The position numbers and the translations under genes were made by a program. DNA of 64,000 nucleotides from an uncultured Sphingomonadaceae bacterium (lineage in GTDB: Bacteria; Pseudomonadota; Alphaproteobacteria; Sphingomonadales; Sphingomonadaceae): the NCBI GenBank assembly GCA_947493195.1, contig CANLQG010000001.1, forward strand, positions 124,001-188,000, in the 5' to 3' direction. Below are positions 34,818 to 41,775 of this stretch, piece after piece. A model generated the notes under the pieces. It was not told the DNA's origin, made no database searches, and saw only the letters and a list, made by a program, of their open reading frames with translations. How positions within the stretch are numbered: position 1 is the stretch's first letter; every line of letters begins with the position of its first letter.

Positions 34818-36425
34818 TCAGGCCTTCGCGTGTTCCCAGGCGGCGCTGATTACCACGCTGCCTTCGCCCACGGCGCTGGCGACGCGCTTCACCGAGTCTG
34901 ATCGCACGTCGCCGATCGCGAAGATGCCGGGGGTGGACGTCTCGAACTGGCTGCGGCCGCCCGCGTCCTCCCCGGTGATCACGAACCCGCGCTCGTCCAG
35001 CATTGCATGGCCTTTCAGCCATGCGGTGTTGGGCGCGGCGCCGATCATGACGAAAAGACCGTTGGTGTCGATGCGCGTCTCTCCGTCCGGCCCGGTCAGG
35101 GTCAGGCTTTCGAGGTGGTCCTCGCCGTGCAGTGCGGAAACCTCTGTCTCGTAGTGGATGGTGATGGCGGAATCGCTTTCCAGGCGGCGGCTGAGGTAGT
35201 CGCTCATCGACGTTGCCAGGCTGTCGCCGCGCACCACCAGGTGAACGTGGTTCGCGCTGCGGCAAAGGAACATCGCGGCCTGACCCGCCGAATTGCCGCC
35301 ACCGATCACCACCGCATCGCAGCCCTTGCAGAAGCGCGCCTCCATGTCAGTGGCGGCGTAATAGACGCCCGCCCCCTCGAACTCGACCAGCCGGTCCAGC
35401 GGCAGGCGGCGGTATTGCACGCCGGTGCCCACCACCACCGCTTTCGCACAGACCTGCGCGCCATCGTCCAGCGTGGCGCAGAAAAGCCCGTCATCGCGCT
35501 TTTCCAGTCCCTCGACACGGCGCGGCATGGCGAAGCGGGTGCCGAATTTCAGTGCCTGTATCTCTCCGCGGTAGACGAGGTCGGAGCCGGAAATGCCGGT
35601 TGGGAAACCCATGTAGTTCTCGATCCGGCTGGACGTGCCCGCCTGCCCGCCGATGGCCGTGTCTTCCACCAGCAGCGCGCACAACCCCTCTGCCCCAGCG
35701 TAGACCGCCGCGGCTACGCCGCCCGGTCCCCCGCCCACGATCAGGACATCGTAGACAGTCTCGCGGCAGCTATCGATATCCAGCCCCAGCCGGCGCGCGA
35801 CCTTGCCCGGCGTCGGGTCCTCGATCACCACGTCCTTGTTGAAGATAACCGCAGGGGTGTGATCGGCCAGCGTGCATAGTGCCGCGCTTTCCCTGTCGGA
35901 CGCATCGAGATCGAAGCTCTGGTATGGCAGGCGATTGCGGCGCAGGAAGCTCTCGACCCGCTGCACCGCCGCATCCCTGTCTGCCCCAACCAGCTTGATC
36001 GAACTGCGGCTCTCCTCGAACATGCGCCGCCGCCGCGCGGCATAGACCGTGATCACATGGTCGGACAGTTCGGGCACGCGGCGCATCATTGCCAGCATCT
36101 CCTCGCGCGGGGCGGCGATTACGCGGGTGTTCTGCGCTGCGCGCATCGGCAGGGTCCAGGCCCCCTGGTTCAGGAAGCCTATCTCACCCATGAACTGCGT
36201 GGGGCCCAGCGTACTCTCGATCATGCGCTCGCCCGAATAGGGGTCGGCGATCTCTATTTCGCCCTCCAGCACATAGAGAAACTCGTCCATCGGATCGCCC
36301 ACCTCGGCAATGACATCGCCCGCGGCATAGCTTCGCTCGGTCGCGATTTGGCGGATCATGGCGACGTGTTTGTCTGCCAGCGGCACGCGCTTCATGGTTT
36401 CCAGGTCTGCGCCGATCGATTCCAT
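34818..36425 (-). CDS. Cyclic-nucleotide-binding domain fused to thioredoxin-reductase-like flavoprotein
   Basis: Fusion of 535 aa. Residues 15-130 form a cNMP/Crp-like sensor domain (YVLEGEIEIADPYSGERMIESTLGPTQFMGEIGFLNQG), 140-215 a glutaredoxin-like linker, and 225-535 a TrxR-like FAD/NAD(P)H core (VYDVLIVGGGPGGVAAAVYAG ... VVIGGGNSAGQAAMFLCRSA ... IFAIGDVRS). At the site of the redox CATC disulfide of TrxR the protein reads AATD, so both catalytic cysteines are replaced. A CKGC appears about ten residues later in the wrong place. It is therefore not an ordinary thioredoxin reductase. Start at 36425 (MESIGADLE) follows AGGAG; the 36497 frame adds a non-homologous tail. Leftward, converging with wrbA. 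Confidence 0.9.
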   Translation of the reverse strand: MESIGADLETMKRVPLADKHVAMIRQIATERSYAAGDVIAEVGDPMDEFLYVLEGEIEIADPYSGERMIESTLGPTQFMGEIGFLNQGAWTLPMRAAQNTRVIAAPREEMLAMMRRVPELSDHVITVYAARRRRMFEESRSSIKLVGADRDAAVQRVESFLRRNRLPYQSFDLDASDRESAALCTLADHTPAVIFNKDVVIEDPTPGKVARRLGLDIDSCRETVYDVLIVGGGPGGVAAAVYAGAEGLCALLVEDTAIGGQAGTSSRIENYMGFPTGISGSDLVYRGEIQALKFGTRFAMPRRVEGLEKRDDGLFCATLDDGAQVCAKAVVVGTGVQYRRLPLDRLVEFEGAGVYYAATDMEARFCKGCDAVVIGGGNSAGQAAMFLCRSANHVHLVVRGDSLATSMSDYLSRRLESDSAITIHYETEVSALHGEDHLESLTLTGPDGETRIDTNGLFVMIGAAPNTAWLKGHAMLDERGFVITGEDAGGRSQFETSTPGIFAIGDVRSDSVKRVASAVGEGSVVISAAWEHAKA

Positions 36426-36566
36426 GCCACGTTCTCCTGCTGATGCACGCTTGCAAGACAGACAGCTTATAACGGACCAAAAGAACGGGAATTGCAACGC
36501 TGACTGGAGCGGCGTCGTATCGACAATCTATCACAGGAACGGACCCGCTATTGCCAAGCCGCTGAA

Positions 36567-37216
36567 TTGCAATGGCATGTTAGTGATATCCTGACCTTGA
36601 TGAGCGTGTTCGGTGTCGACGAGCACGAAATCGCGGTGACCTGCAGCGCAGAACTCAATTTGCCCAACGTGGATGTCATGCTCGTGCTGGACATGTCGGG
36701 CTCGATGGTCGGACAACGCGTTGCCGATTTGAAGGACGCCGTTTTCGAGTTCTACGACCAGGTCACGATGACCGCGCCGACAGGTGCGCGTGTTCGTATC
36801 GGCGTAGTGCCTTATTCGGGCGCGGTGAACGTCGGGCAGATCCTGCGGGAAACGAACCCCGATTTCCTGGCGGAAAGCTTCCAGTATTAGTCCCGCACGG
36901 CCCGCTTCGAACTGGTGAGCAACAACGACGGTATCGAAATCGGAGACAAGGTCGACGAGACCCGAACCACCGAACTGCTTCCCCGCAATCCGGTGCAGCT
37001 CGCCTTCGCGGACACGCCGCAATACCACTGGAACAAGAACAACAACAACTGGCGCGATGCCTGCCAGGTCTCTCTCGGAATCGTTGGCCCGCTACGCAAC
37101 ACCGCCGCCAAATGACCGGAACCGCAGCAACATGCCGGAAGGCACGGTGATCCGCAATTTCGATCCCAGGGTCGGCTGGCACTTGGGTGAGAACGTGCCA
37201 TCGCGACAACCCTAAC
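36567..37216 (+). pseudogene. Remnant of TadG-like vWA protein with in-frame TAG and frame change
   Basis: One frame encodes a von Willebrand A segment with the MIDAS motif DMSGSM in VDVMLVLDMSGSM, typical of TadG-type Flp-pilus proteins, running from about 36600. It meets TAG at 36888-36890 in the context FQY-stop-SRTARFE and then continues in the same frame to 37115 (SNNDGIEIGDKVDETRTTE ... DTPQYHWNKNNNNWRDAC). A CAG-to-TAG change would restore YQSR. After 37115 protein-like sequence continues in another frame (NRSNMPEGTVIRNFDPRVG) to about 37216. The N-terminal Tad membrane helix is missing. No other tad genes are present, so this is decayed debris rather than a working gene. Confidence 0.75.
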
Positions 37217-37423
37217 CTCCTGCGCGGCGGCATTTCCATCGCGCTGGCCCTTTCCCTGCCCGTTGGACCGGTGCGCGATCTGCTGCTGGCCGCCACGATC
37301 GGGGCGGTGCTGTTCGGCGTACTGGTGCAGCGAATGACGCTGGGCCGGGTGATCGAGCGCGGGAAAGTGCCACACGGCGTGCACGACGTAGAAGAAGGCA
37401 GCTTGCCCAAGGGACTGGGATAG
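37217..37423 (+). pseudogene. C-terminal fragment of CPA1-type Na+/H+ antiporter
   Basis: The frame reading LRGGISIALALSLPVGPVRDLLLAATIGAVLFGVLVQRMTLGRVIER is the characteristic last two helices of NhaP/CPA1 antiporters, with a hydrophilic tail ending EEGSLPKGLG. The upstream 300 or more residues of the transporter are absent; the homology begins abruptly at about 37217, right after the TadG remnant. An ATG/GTG start with ribosome site is not evident. It is best read as the end of a deletion that joined two unrelated genes. Confidence 0.72.
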
Positions 37424-37456
37424 CGACTACAGCCCGGCGTTCTTGGGCCAGAACGA

Positions 37457-37490
37457 AAAAGGGCGGAGCCGCACGGCCCCGCCCTTTTTG
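37457..37490. terminator. Bidirectional intrinsic terminator
   Basis: AAAAAGGGCGG (37457-37467) pairs with CCGCCCTTTTT (37480-37490). The A-run and T-run make it active in both directions, between the antiporter remnant and the leftward lipoprotein gene. Confidence 0.85.
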
Positions 37491-37507
37491 GTTGGTTGGA
37501 AAGAGGG

Positions 37508-37909
37508 TCAGCCGACCCGAACTATGGTCGCCGTTTCTTCGGTGCCTTCCTCGGTCGAAGACCATACGCCATCTTCCGATATGGTTTCGCTGTAGCAGGT
37601 CGGCTCGGTCTCGCCGTCCTTCGTCGTGCAATACCGGTCCGGGCTGTCCTGCGTCCAGGTGCCACCCTCGGCCTCCCCGTTCGGCCCGGCGGAAGTGTAG
37701 GTGCCATCCGCGTTCACGGTTTCGGTCCAGACATCGCCGTTGGGCAGCGTCACTTCATAAACGCCCGGCACAGGCATGCCGTCGGCTGCCATGGCGGTCT
37801 CCATCGCCGGTTCTTCGACGGCGACTTCTTCTTCCACCACCGGTTCTTCCGTGGCGGTTTCCCCGCAGGCTGCAACAGCAAGCGCGGCAACGAAAATAAG
37901 CTTCTTCAT
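37508..37909 (-). CDS. Small putative lipoprotein
   Basis: Protein of 133 aa with a lipoprotein signal (MKKLIFVAALAVAACGE; lipobox ending AAC, Cys15). An acidic Glu/Thr/Val-rich linker (EEPVVEEEVAVEEPAME) leads to a compact domain with PGVYEVTLPNGDVWTETVNADGTY and two further Cys (RYCTTKDGETEPTCYSE). It should be anchored in the inner or outer membrane facing the periplasm. I do not recognise a named family beyond sphingomonad hypothetical lipoproteins. A bidirectional terminator closes it at 37457; 183 gene-free bases lie upstream, including a CTCGGTTAACCGAG palindrome at 38013. Confidence 0.83.
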   Translation of the reverse strand: MKKLIFVAALAVAACGETATEEPVVEEEVAVEEPAMETAMAADGMPVPGVYEVTLPNGDVWTETVNADGTYTSAGPNGEAEGGTWTQDSPDRYCTTKDGETEPTCYSETISEDGVWSSTEEGTEETATIVRVG

Positions 37910-38012
37910 GTCGGTATTCCCCCCGTTTAAGGAACGGGAACGGTATCACGGTTCGTCCGCTTTACGGCACCATTTCGCAACGCCATGATTTTGCACCGGT
38001 AAGCCGGGCCCA

Positions 38013-38026
38013 CTCGGTTAACCGAG
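38013..38026. promoter_or_regulatory. CTCGGTTAACCGAG palindrome upstream of lipoprotein gene
   Basis: A perfect 14-base palindrome 104 bases before the lipoprotein start. Its GGTTAACC core matches the palindrome at 19601-19614. Confidence 0.35.
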
Positions 38027-38092
38027 GGGGCAATGCGGCGAATTTTCCGGCGAATCGGGGCATCGACTGGCAAGACCCCCGTGCCGCCGGTC

Positions 38093-38680
38093 TCAGCCGA
38101 GGTGCGCGCTAGACACGAGCTGTTCGAAGTCTGCCCGGTTGCGATCGAAGAAGTACAGCGATGGCGCTTCGTAAAGCATCATGAACAGTTCACCATCGAT
38201 GATCGTGGCAACCGCGATGCCCTTGCGGAGCAGGTCGTCCGAACCCAGCGTTTCGAACTCGAAACGCACGCCGCCCTGCCCCAGGAACTGCGTCGGCTCC
38301 ACCGAAGTGGTCGTGAATGTCGACGAACCCTTGGCGATGCGCAACGAGCTTTCCACGAAATCCGGCAGGTCCACCAGCAGCATGTCCGATGCAAACTGGG
38401 GCAGCGGCATCTCACGGCGGTTCACTTCGCGAAACAGCGTGTCGCCCGAAGCCACTTCGCCGAAGAACAGCACATCGTTCAGCAGCTCGCCATCCAGCGT
38501 CCAGCGTTCGGCATTGCTGCCGGGCCGCTGGCTGATGCGGTTCCATTCGATCTGCGGGACTACCGCCATGTCGGAACGCGCGACGGTGACAGCCTCGTTG
38601 GCGTCGATAAGGCGGTGGGCCATGGCGCTGCCCGGCGCGATAAGCAGGGCGGCAGCAATCAGGAGGCCGAATTTACGCAT
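38093..38680 (-). CDS. Secreted hypothetical protein
   Basis: Protein of 195 aa with a signal peptide (MRKFGLLIAAALLIAPGSAMA-H). The mature part begins RLIDANEAVTVARSDMAVVPQIEWNRIS and has mixed alpha/beta character with no cysteine pairs or metal motif visible. I do not recognise the family. It is the last of three same-direction genes encoding exported proteins (40628 to 38093), five bases after the M48 protease gene, so it is probably cotranscribed and may be a partner or substrate of that protease. Confidence 0.82.
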   Translation of the reverse strand: MRKFGLLIAAALLIAPGSAMAHRLIDANEAVTVARSDMAVVPQIEWNRISQRPGSNAERWTLDGELLNDVLFFGEVASGDTLFREVNRREMPLPQFASDMLLVDLPDFVESSLRIAKGSSTFTTTSVEPTQFLGQGGVRFEFETLGSDDLLRKGIAVATIIDGELFMMLYEAPSLYFFDRNRADFEQLVSSAHLG

Positions 38681-38685
38681 AGCTT

Positions 38686-39885
38686 TTATTCCTTGATCAT
38701 CATGCGCAGCATGGCCGCGTCATTGGCCTCGGGTGCCACTTCCAGGTAAGTTCGCAGGGCATCGGAGCCTTGGGCGAATTCTCCGCTGCGCAGCAGGGCC
38801 AGGCCCATGCCGCGCCATGCGTCGTGAAGGTCGGGATCGAGATCGAGCGCCTCGCGATAGAATTGCGCCGCGTTGACGAGATCGCGCGGATGGCCGCGCC
38901 CCCGATACAATCCGCCGCGGGCGTAAAGCAGGTCGGCGGTGGGCTCGTCCCCGATAAGCCTCCCGATCAAATAGTCCGTGCCTCCGAAGTCGTTGAGCGC
39001 CAGTTCGTCTTTCAGGAATTCGCCAATCCACGGGGCTATCGCCAGTCGGTGCTGGTTCAGGCCCTCGTAGTGACCGCCGGGCACCCTGTTCGCGAGCGCA
39101 CTGAGCGTGTCGGCGCGCTCAAGATCCGTGGGGTGCGAAGAAAAGAAGGCAACACCATCATAGCGCCGCGAGCGACGACCACGATCCGCGTTGGTATGAT
39201 CGGCTTCGTCCATCTGGGCACGCCAAATGTCTGCCGCAGCACCGGCGCGAAAACCTGCCTTGGCAAGATAACCGAATCCCAGAGCGTCTGCCGCACGCTC
39301 CTGGTTGCGCCCATAGCGCATCAAGTCGCCGTAAATGGCGATCTGAAGATCGGAATTGTTGCCATAGCTGCTTCCGCCCCAGTTGGCCGCAGCAGCGCCC
39401 AGGACAGAAACCCAGGCCAGGATGTCGCCACTTGTGCGGCTGTTGCGATATCCGTGAAGGCCATGACGCATTTCGAAGTGCGCGAACTCATGACCGAGTA
39501 CCGAAGCGAGTTCGGCTTCGCTTCGCGCGCGCAACAGCAAGCCGGAGTAAATACGCATTGTCCCGTTAGGCGCCATGCTGGCATTGAAGGCGGGAGTTCT
39601 GACGATGTATGTTCGCACTGCACCGCAGCGTTCTTCGCCAACGGTCCTGCAAAGCACGCCGCGTACGTAATCGTTTAGAGCGGGATCGCGAATTACGACA
39701 TCGGCATCGCGCAGCTTGCGCTCCTGCTCGTCGAAAAGCCCCCAGAGACCACGCTCGTCACTGTCCAGCGGTTGATACACGCCTTCGTAAGGCGGCACGA
39801 CAAATTCGTTGTCCTGTGCTCCTGCAGGTATCGCGGAAACGGCCAGCGACATTGCGCCAGCCAGCATGCCCAACCAGCGCATCAT
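38686..39885 (-). CDS. Secreted M48-family zinc metalloprotease with TPR-like tail
   Basis: Protein of 399 aa with a signal peptide (MMRWLGMLAGAMSLAVSAIPAGA-Q). The zinc motif HEFAH lies in ASVLGHEFAHFEMRHG, followed by the ERAADALGFGYLAKAG block with the third zinc ligand Glu. The C-terminal part (YREALDLDPDLHDAWRGMGLALLRSGEFAQG) reads as TPR repeats, giving a BepA-like layout. BepA-type enzymes act in periplasmic quality control of outer-membrane proteins. The ATG at 39885 overlaps the upstream gene's TGA (ATGA), so the pair is translationally coupled. Confidence 0.9.
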   Translation of the reverse strand: MMRWLGMLAGAMSLAVSAIPAGAQDNEFVVPPYEGVYQPLDSDERGLWGLFDEQERKLRDADVVIRDPALNDYVRGVLCRTVGEERCGAVRTYIVRTPAFNASMAPNGTMRIYSGLLLRARSEAELASVLGHEFAHFEMRHGLHGYRNSRTSGDILAWVSVLGAAAANWGGSSYGNNSDLQIAIYGDLMRYGRNQERAADALGFGYLAKAGFRAGAAADIWRAQMDEADHTNADRGRRSRRYDGVAFFSSHPTDLERADTLSALANRVPGGHYEGLNQHRLAIAPWIGEFLKDELALNDFGGTDYLIGRLIGDEPTADLLYARGGLYRGRGHPRDLVNAAQFYREALDLDPDLHDAWRGMGLALLRSGEFAQGSDALRTYLEVAPEANDAAMLRMMIKE

Positions 39886-40628
39886 TCGCTCGCCGTGACA
39901 GGGGCGACCAGCGGAAAGTCGTCGAACAACTGTTCGACCCTGCGCTGCGCTCCGTCGATCTCGCGCACGTCGCCGCCCATCTGCCTGTCGGCGTTTACCC
40001 AAACGATGTTGCCGGTCTTCAACTCCACCAGAGCTGCATATCCGGCATGGAGTCCCGAAGTTACGCTCACTCCTCCCATCGCCGCAAAGACCTGCAACAC
40101 CTTGCGTCCGGTTGAACCATAATGGTCCTCGGTATTGATGAAGAGAGCGTAATCAGCGTCCTGCGCACCCGGAAGATCAGCCACGCCCGGCCCAAGCGTC
40201 CAGTCGAACACATCGTTGCGGTTGTCGGCCTTCTTGGTTTCCAATCTATTGCCAACGAAAAACTGGTAGTTGATGATAGATTCGGAGACCGTGCCGAACA
40301 ACGTCATGTAATCTTCCACCAGCCGCGCATCTGCACCGAACGCCTCCGGCGCTTCGATCAGCCTGCTGCCGAACTGCTGCTGGTAGGATTCAATCGCTGA
40401 TCCGAGATTGTCGCGGGCAAGTTCAGTCCAGTCCGCGCGTGGCTCGAAGCTGCCCCCTGTCGACTGCTCGCCGACTTTAATACGCGGGCGGAAAACCAGG
40501 ATTCGCGCGTCGCCCTGGACCTGCGTCGCATCGAAATCGTGCCGCACGGCGCCGCGCTCCTGCGCGGCAGCGGGTGCCGCCAGCGACAGGCATACCGCAG
40601 CACCGATAATCGTAAGGAATTTCGTCAT
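39882..40628 (-). CDS. Secreted hypothetical protein upstream of M48 protease
   Basis: Protein of 248 aa with a signal peptide (MTKFLTIIGAAVCLSLAAPAAA-Q). The mature region shows ILVFRPRIKVGEQSTGG, LFGTVSESIINYQF and GYAALVELKTGNIVWVNADRQMGGDVRE, the last resembling periplasmic proteins that report environment-dependent surface-lipoprotein or LpoB-like folds, but I cannot assign a family. No catalytic motif is visible. It heads the leftward three-gene unit and overlaps the M48 gene by four bases. A short inverted repeat (ACTGTTTTACAGT) is 54 bases upstream of its ATG and is a candidate control site. Confidence 0.82.
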   Translation of the reverse strand: MTKFLTIIGAAVCLSLAAPAAAQERGAVRHDFDATQVQGDARILVFRPRIKVGEQSTGGSFEPRADWTELARDNLGSAIESYQQQFGSRLIEAPEAFGADARLVEDYMTLFGTVSESIINYQFFVGNRLETKKADNRNDVFDWTLGPGVADLPGAQDADYALFINTEDHYGSTGRKVLQVFAAMGGVSVTSGLHAGYAALVELKTGNIVWVNADRQMGGDVREIDGAQRRVEQLFDDFPLVAPVTASE

Positions 40629-40681
40629 TTTGCCCCCTTCGTTCGGCCAATCTGTAAATCGGAAAAGGGCGCTGTCAATCT

Positions 40682-40694
40682 ACTGTTTTACAGT
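40682..40694. promoter_or_regulatory. ACTGTTTTACAGT inverted repeat
   Basis: Five-base arms ACTGT/ACAGT around TTT, 54 bases upstream of the secreted-protein start at 40628. Position fits an operator. Confidence 0.35.
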
Positions 40695-40819
40695 CATTTT
40701 CATTAACCCACGGTCTTTGCAAAAAGCCGGCATCCACGGGCTTCCGTGCGATGGGCACAAGAGTCGCATCGCCCCCGATTGCCCCCTCGCGCGGATAAGT
40801 GTATAGGCCGCGTTCAAAC

Positions 40820-40873
40820 GCGCCCCGGCACCTTCGCGAACTTCCATCGCGTGGCCGGGGCGCTCGCTTTTTT
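40820..40873 (+). terminator. Terminator-like hairpin in the purC leader (possible attenuator)
   Basis: GCGCCCCGGC (40820-40829) and GCCGGGGCGC (40854-40863) pair perfectly over ten bases; an inner CGCG/CGCG can extend the fold. TCGC and six T follow. No rightward gene lies upstream, so it would stop transcripts starting in the purC leader. The purC ribosome site is about ten bases further on. Confidence 0.6.
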
Positions 40874-40893
40874 GCTGTTGAAAGGTTTCGCCC

Positions 40894-41715
40894 ATGTCCC
40901 GTCGTCGCCAGATCTACGAAGGCAAGGCCAAGATCCTTTACGAAGGCCCCGAACCGGGCACGCTGATCCAGTATTTCAAGGACGATGCCACCGCCTTCAA
41001 CGCCCAGAAGAAGGGCACGATCAACGGCAAGGGTGTGATCAACAACCGCATCAGCGAGTACATCTTCACGCGCCTGGCGCACATCGGCATCCCCACCCAT
41101 TTCATCCGCCGCCTGAACATGCGCGAGCAGCTTGTCCGGCAGGTGGAGATCATCCCGCTCGAAGTCGTGGTGCGTAATGTCGCCGCCGGTTCCATCAGCA
41201 AGCGTCTGGGTATCGAGGAAGGCGAGATGCTGCCGCACACACTGATCGAATACTACCTGAAAGACGATGCGCTGGGCGATCCGCTGGTTTCGGAAGAGCA
41301 TATCGCCGCCTTCAACTGGGCGAGCCATGAAGAGATGCAGGATATCGCCGCCATGGCGATCCGCATCAACGATTTCCTCTCCGGCATGTTCGCCGCGGTC
41401 GACATCCGCCTGATCGACTTCAAGCTGGAATTCGGACGCATCTACGACGGCGATTTCAGCCGCGTGATCCTGGCCGACGAGTTCAGCCCGGACAACTGCC
41501 GCCTGTGGGACTTCAACACGGGCGAGAAGATGGACAAGGACCGCTTCCGCCGCGACCTGGGCGGCGAGGAAGAGGCCTACCAGGAAGTGGCCCGCCGCCT
41601 GGGCGTGCTCTCGGGCGAGGATAACGGCCCCGGCGAAGTGCTGGACATGGATGCCCACCGCTCTCGCCTGCGCACCTCGCCACAAAAGCCTGGCGCACCC
41701 AAGCCGAAGAAATAG
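40894..41715 (+). CDS. purC: Phosphoribosylaminoimidazole-succinocarboxamide synthase
   Basis: SAICAR synthase of de novo purine synthesis; joins CAIR and aspartate using ATP. The 273 aa show [34 protein letters not shown], the aspartate-binding [20 protein letters not shown] and the [34 protein letters not shown] block. A short basic tail follows ([11 protein letters not shown]). GAAAGG precedes the ATG. The leader contains a strong terminator-like hairpin ending 20 bases before the start, suggesting attenuation. purS and purQ lie 6.7 kb downstream, separated by unrelated genes. Confidence 0.97.
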   Translation: MSRRRQIYEGKAKILYEGPEPGTLIQYFKDDATAFNAQKKGTINGKGVINNRISEYIFTRLAHIGIPTHFIRRLNMREQLVRQVEIIPLEVVVRNVAAGSISKRLGIEEGEMLPHTLIEYYLKDDALGDPLVSEEHIAAFNWASHEEMQDIAAMAIRINDFLSGMFAAVDIRLIDFKLEFGRIYDGDFSRVILADEFSPDNCRLWDFNTGEKMDKDRFRRDLGGEEEAYQEVARRLGVLSGEDNGPGEVLDMDAHRSRLRTSPQKPGAPKPKK

Positions 41716-41775
41716 GCGACGGACCGTGCCCTGCTGGCGACAGAGGGTTGTAATTGCGTCGTAATTGGTAATGGT

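Noticed and set aside
40745-40792. 15-codon leader peptide before purC
   Set aside because: No convincing ribosome site and no run of informative codons; mentioned only as context for the hairpin.
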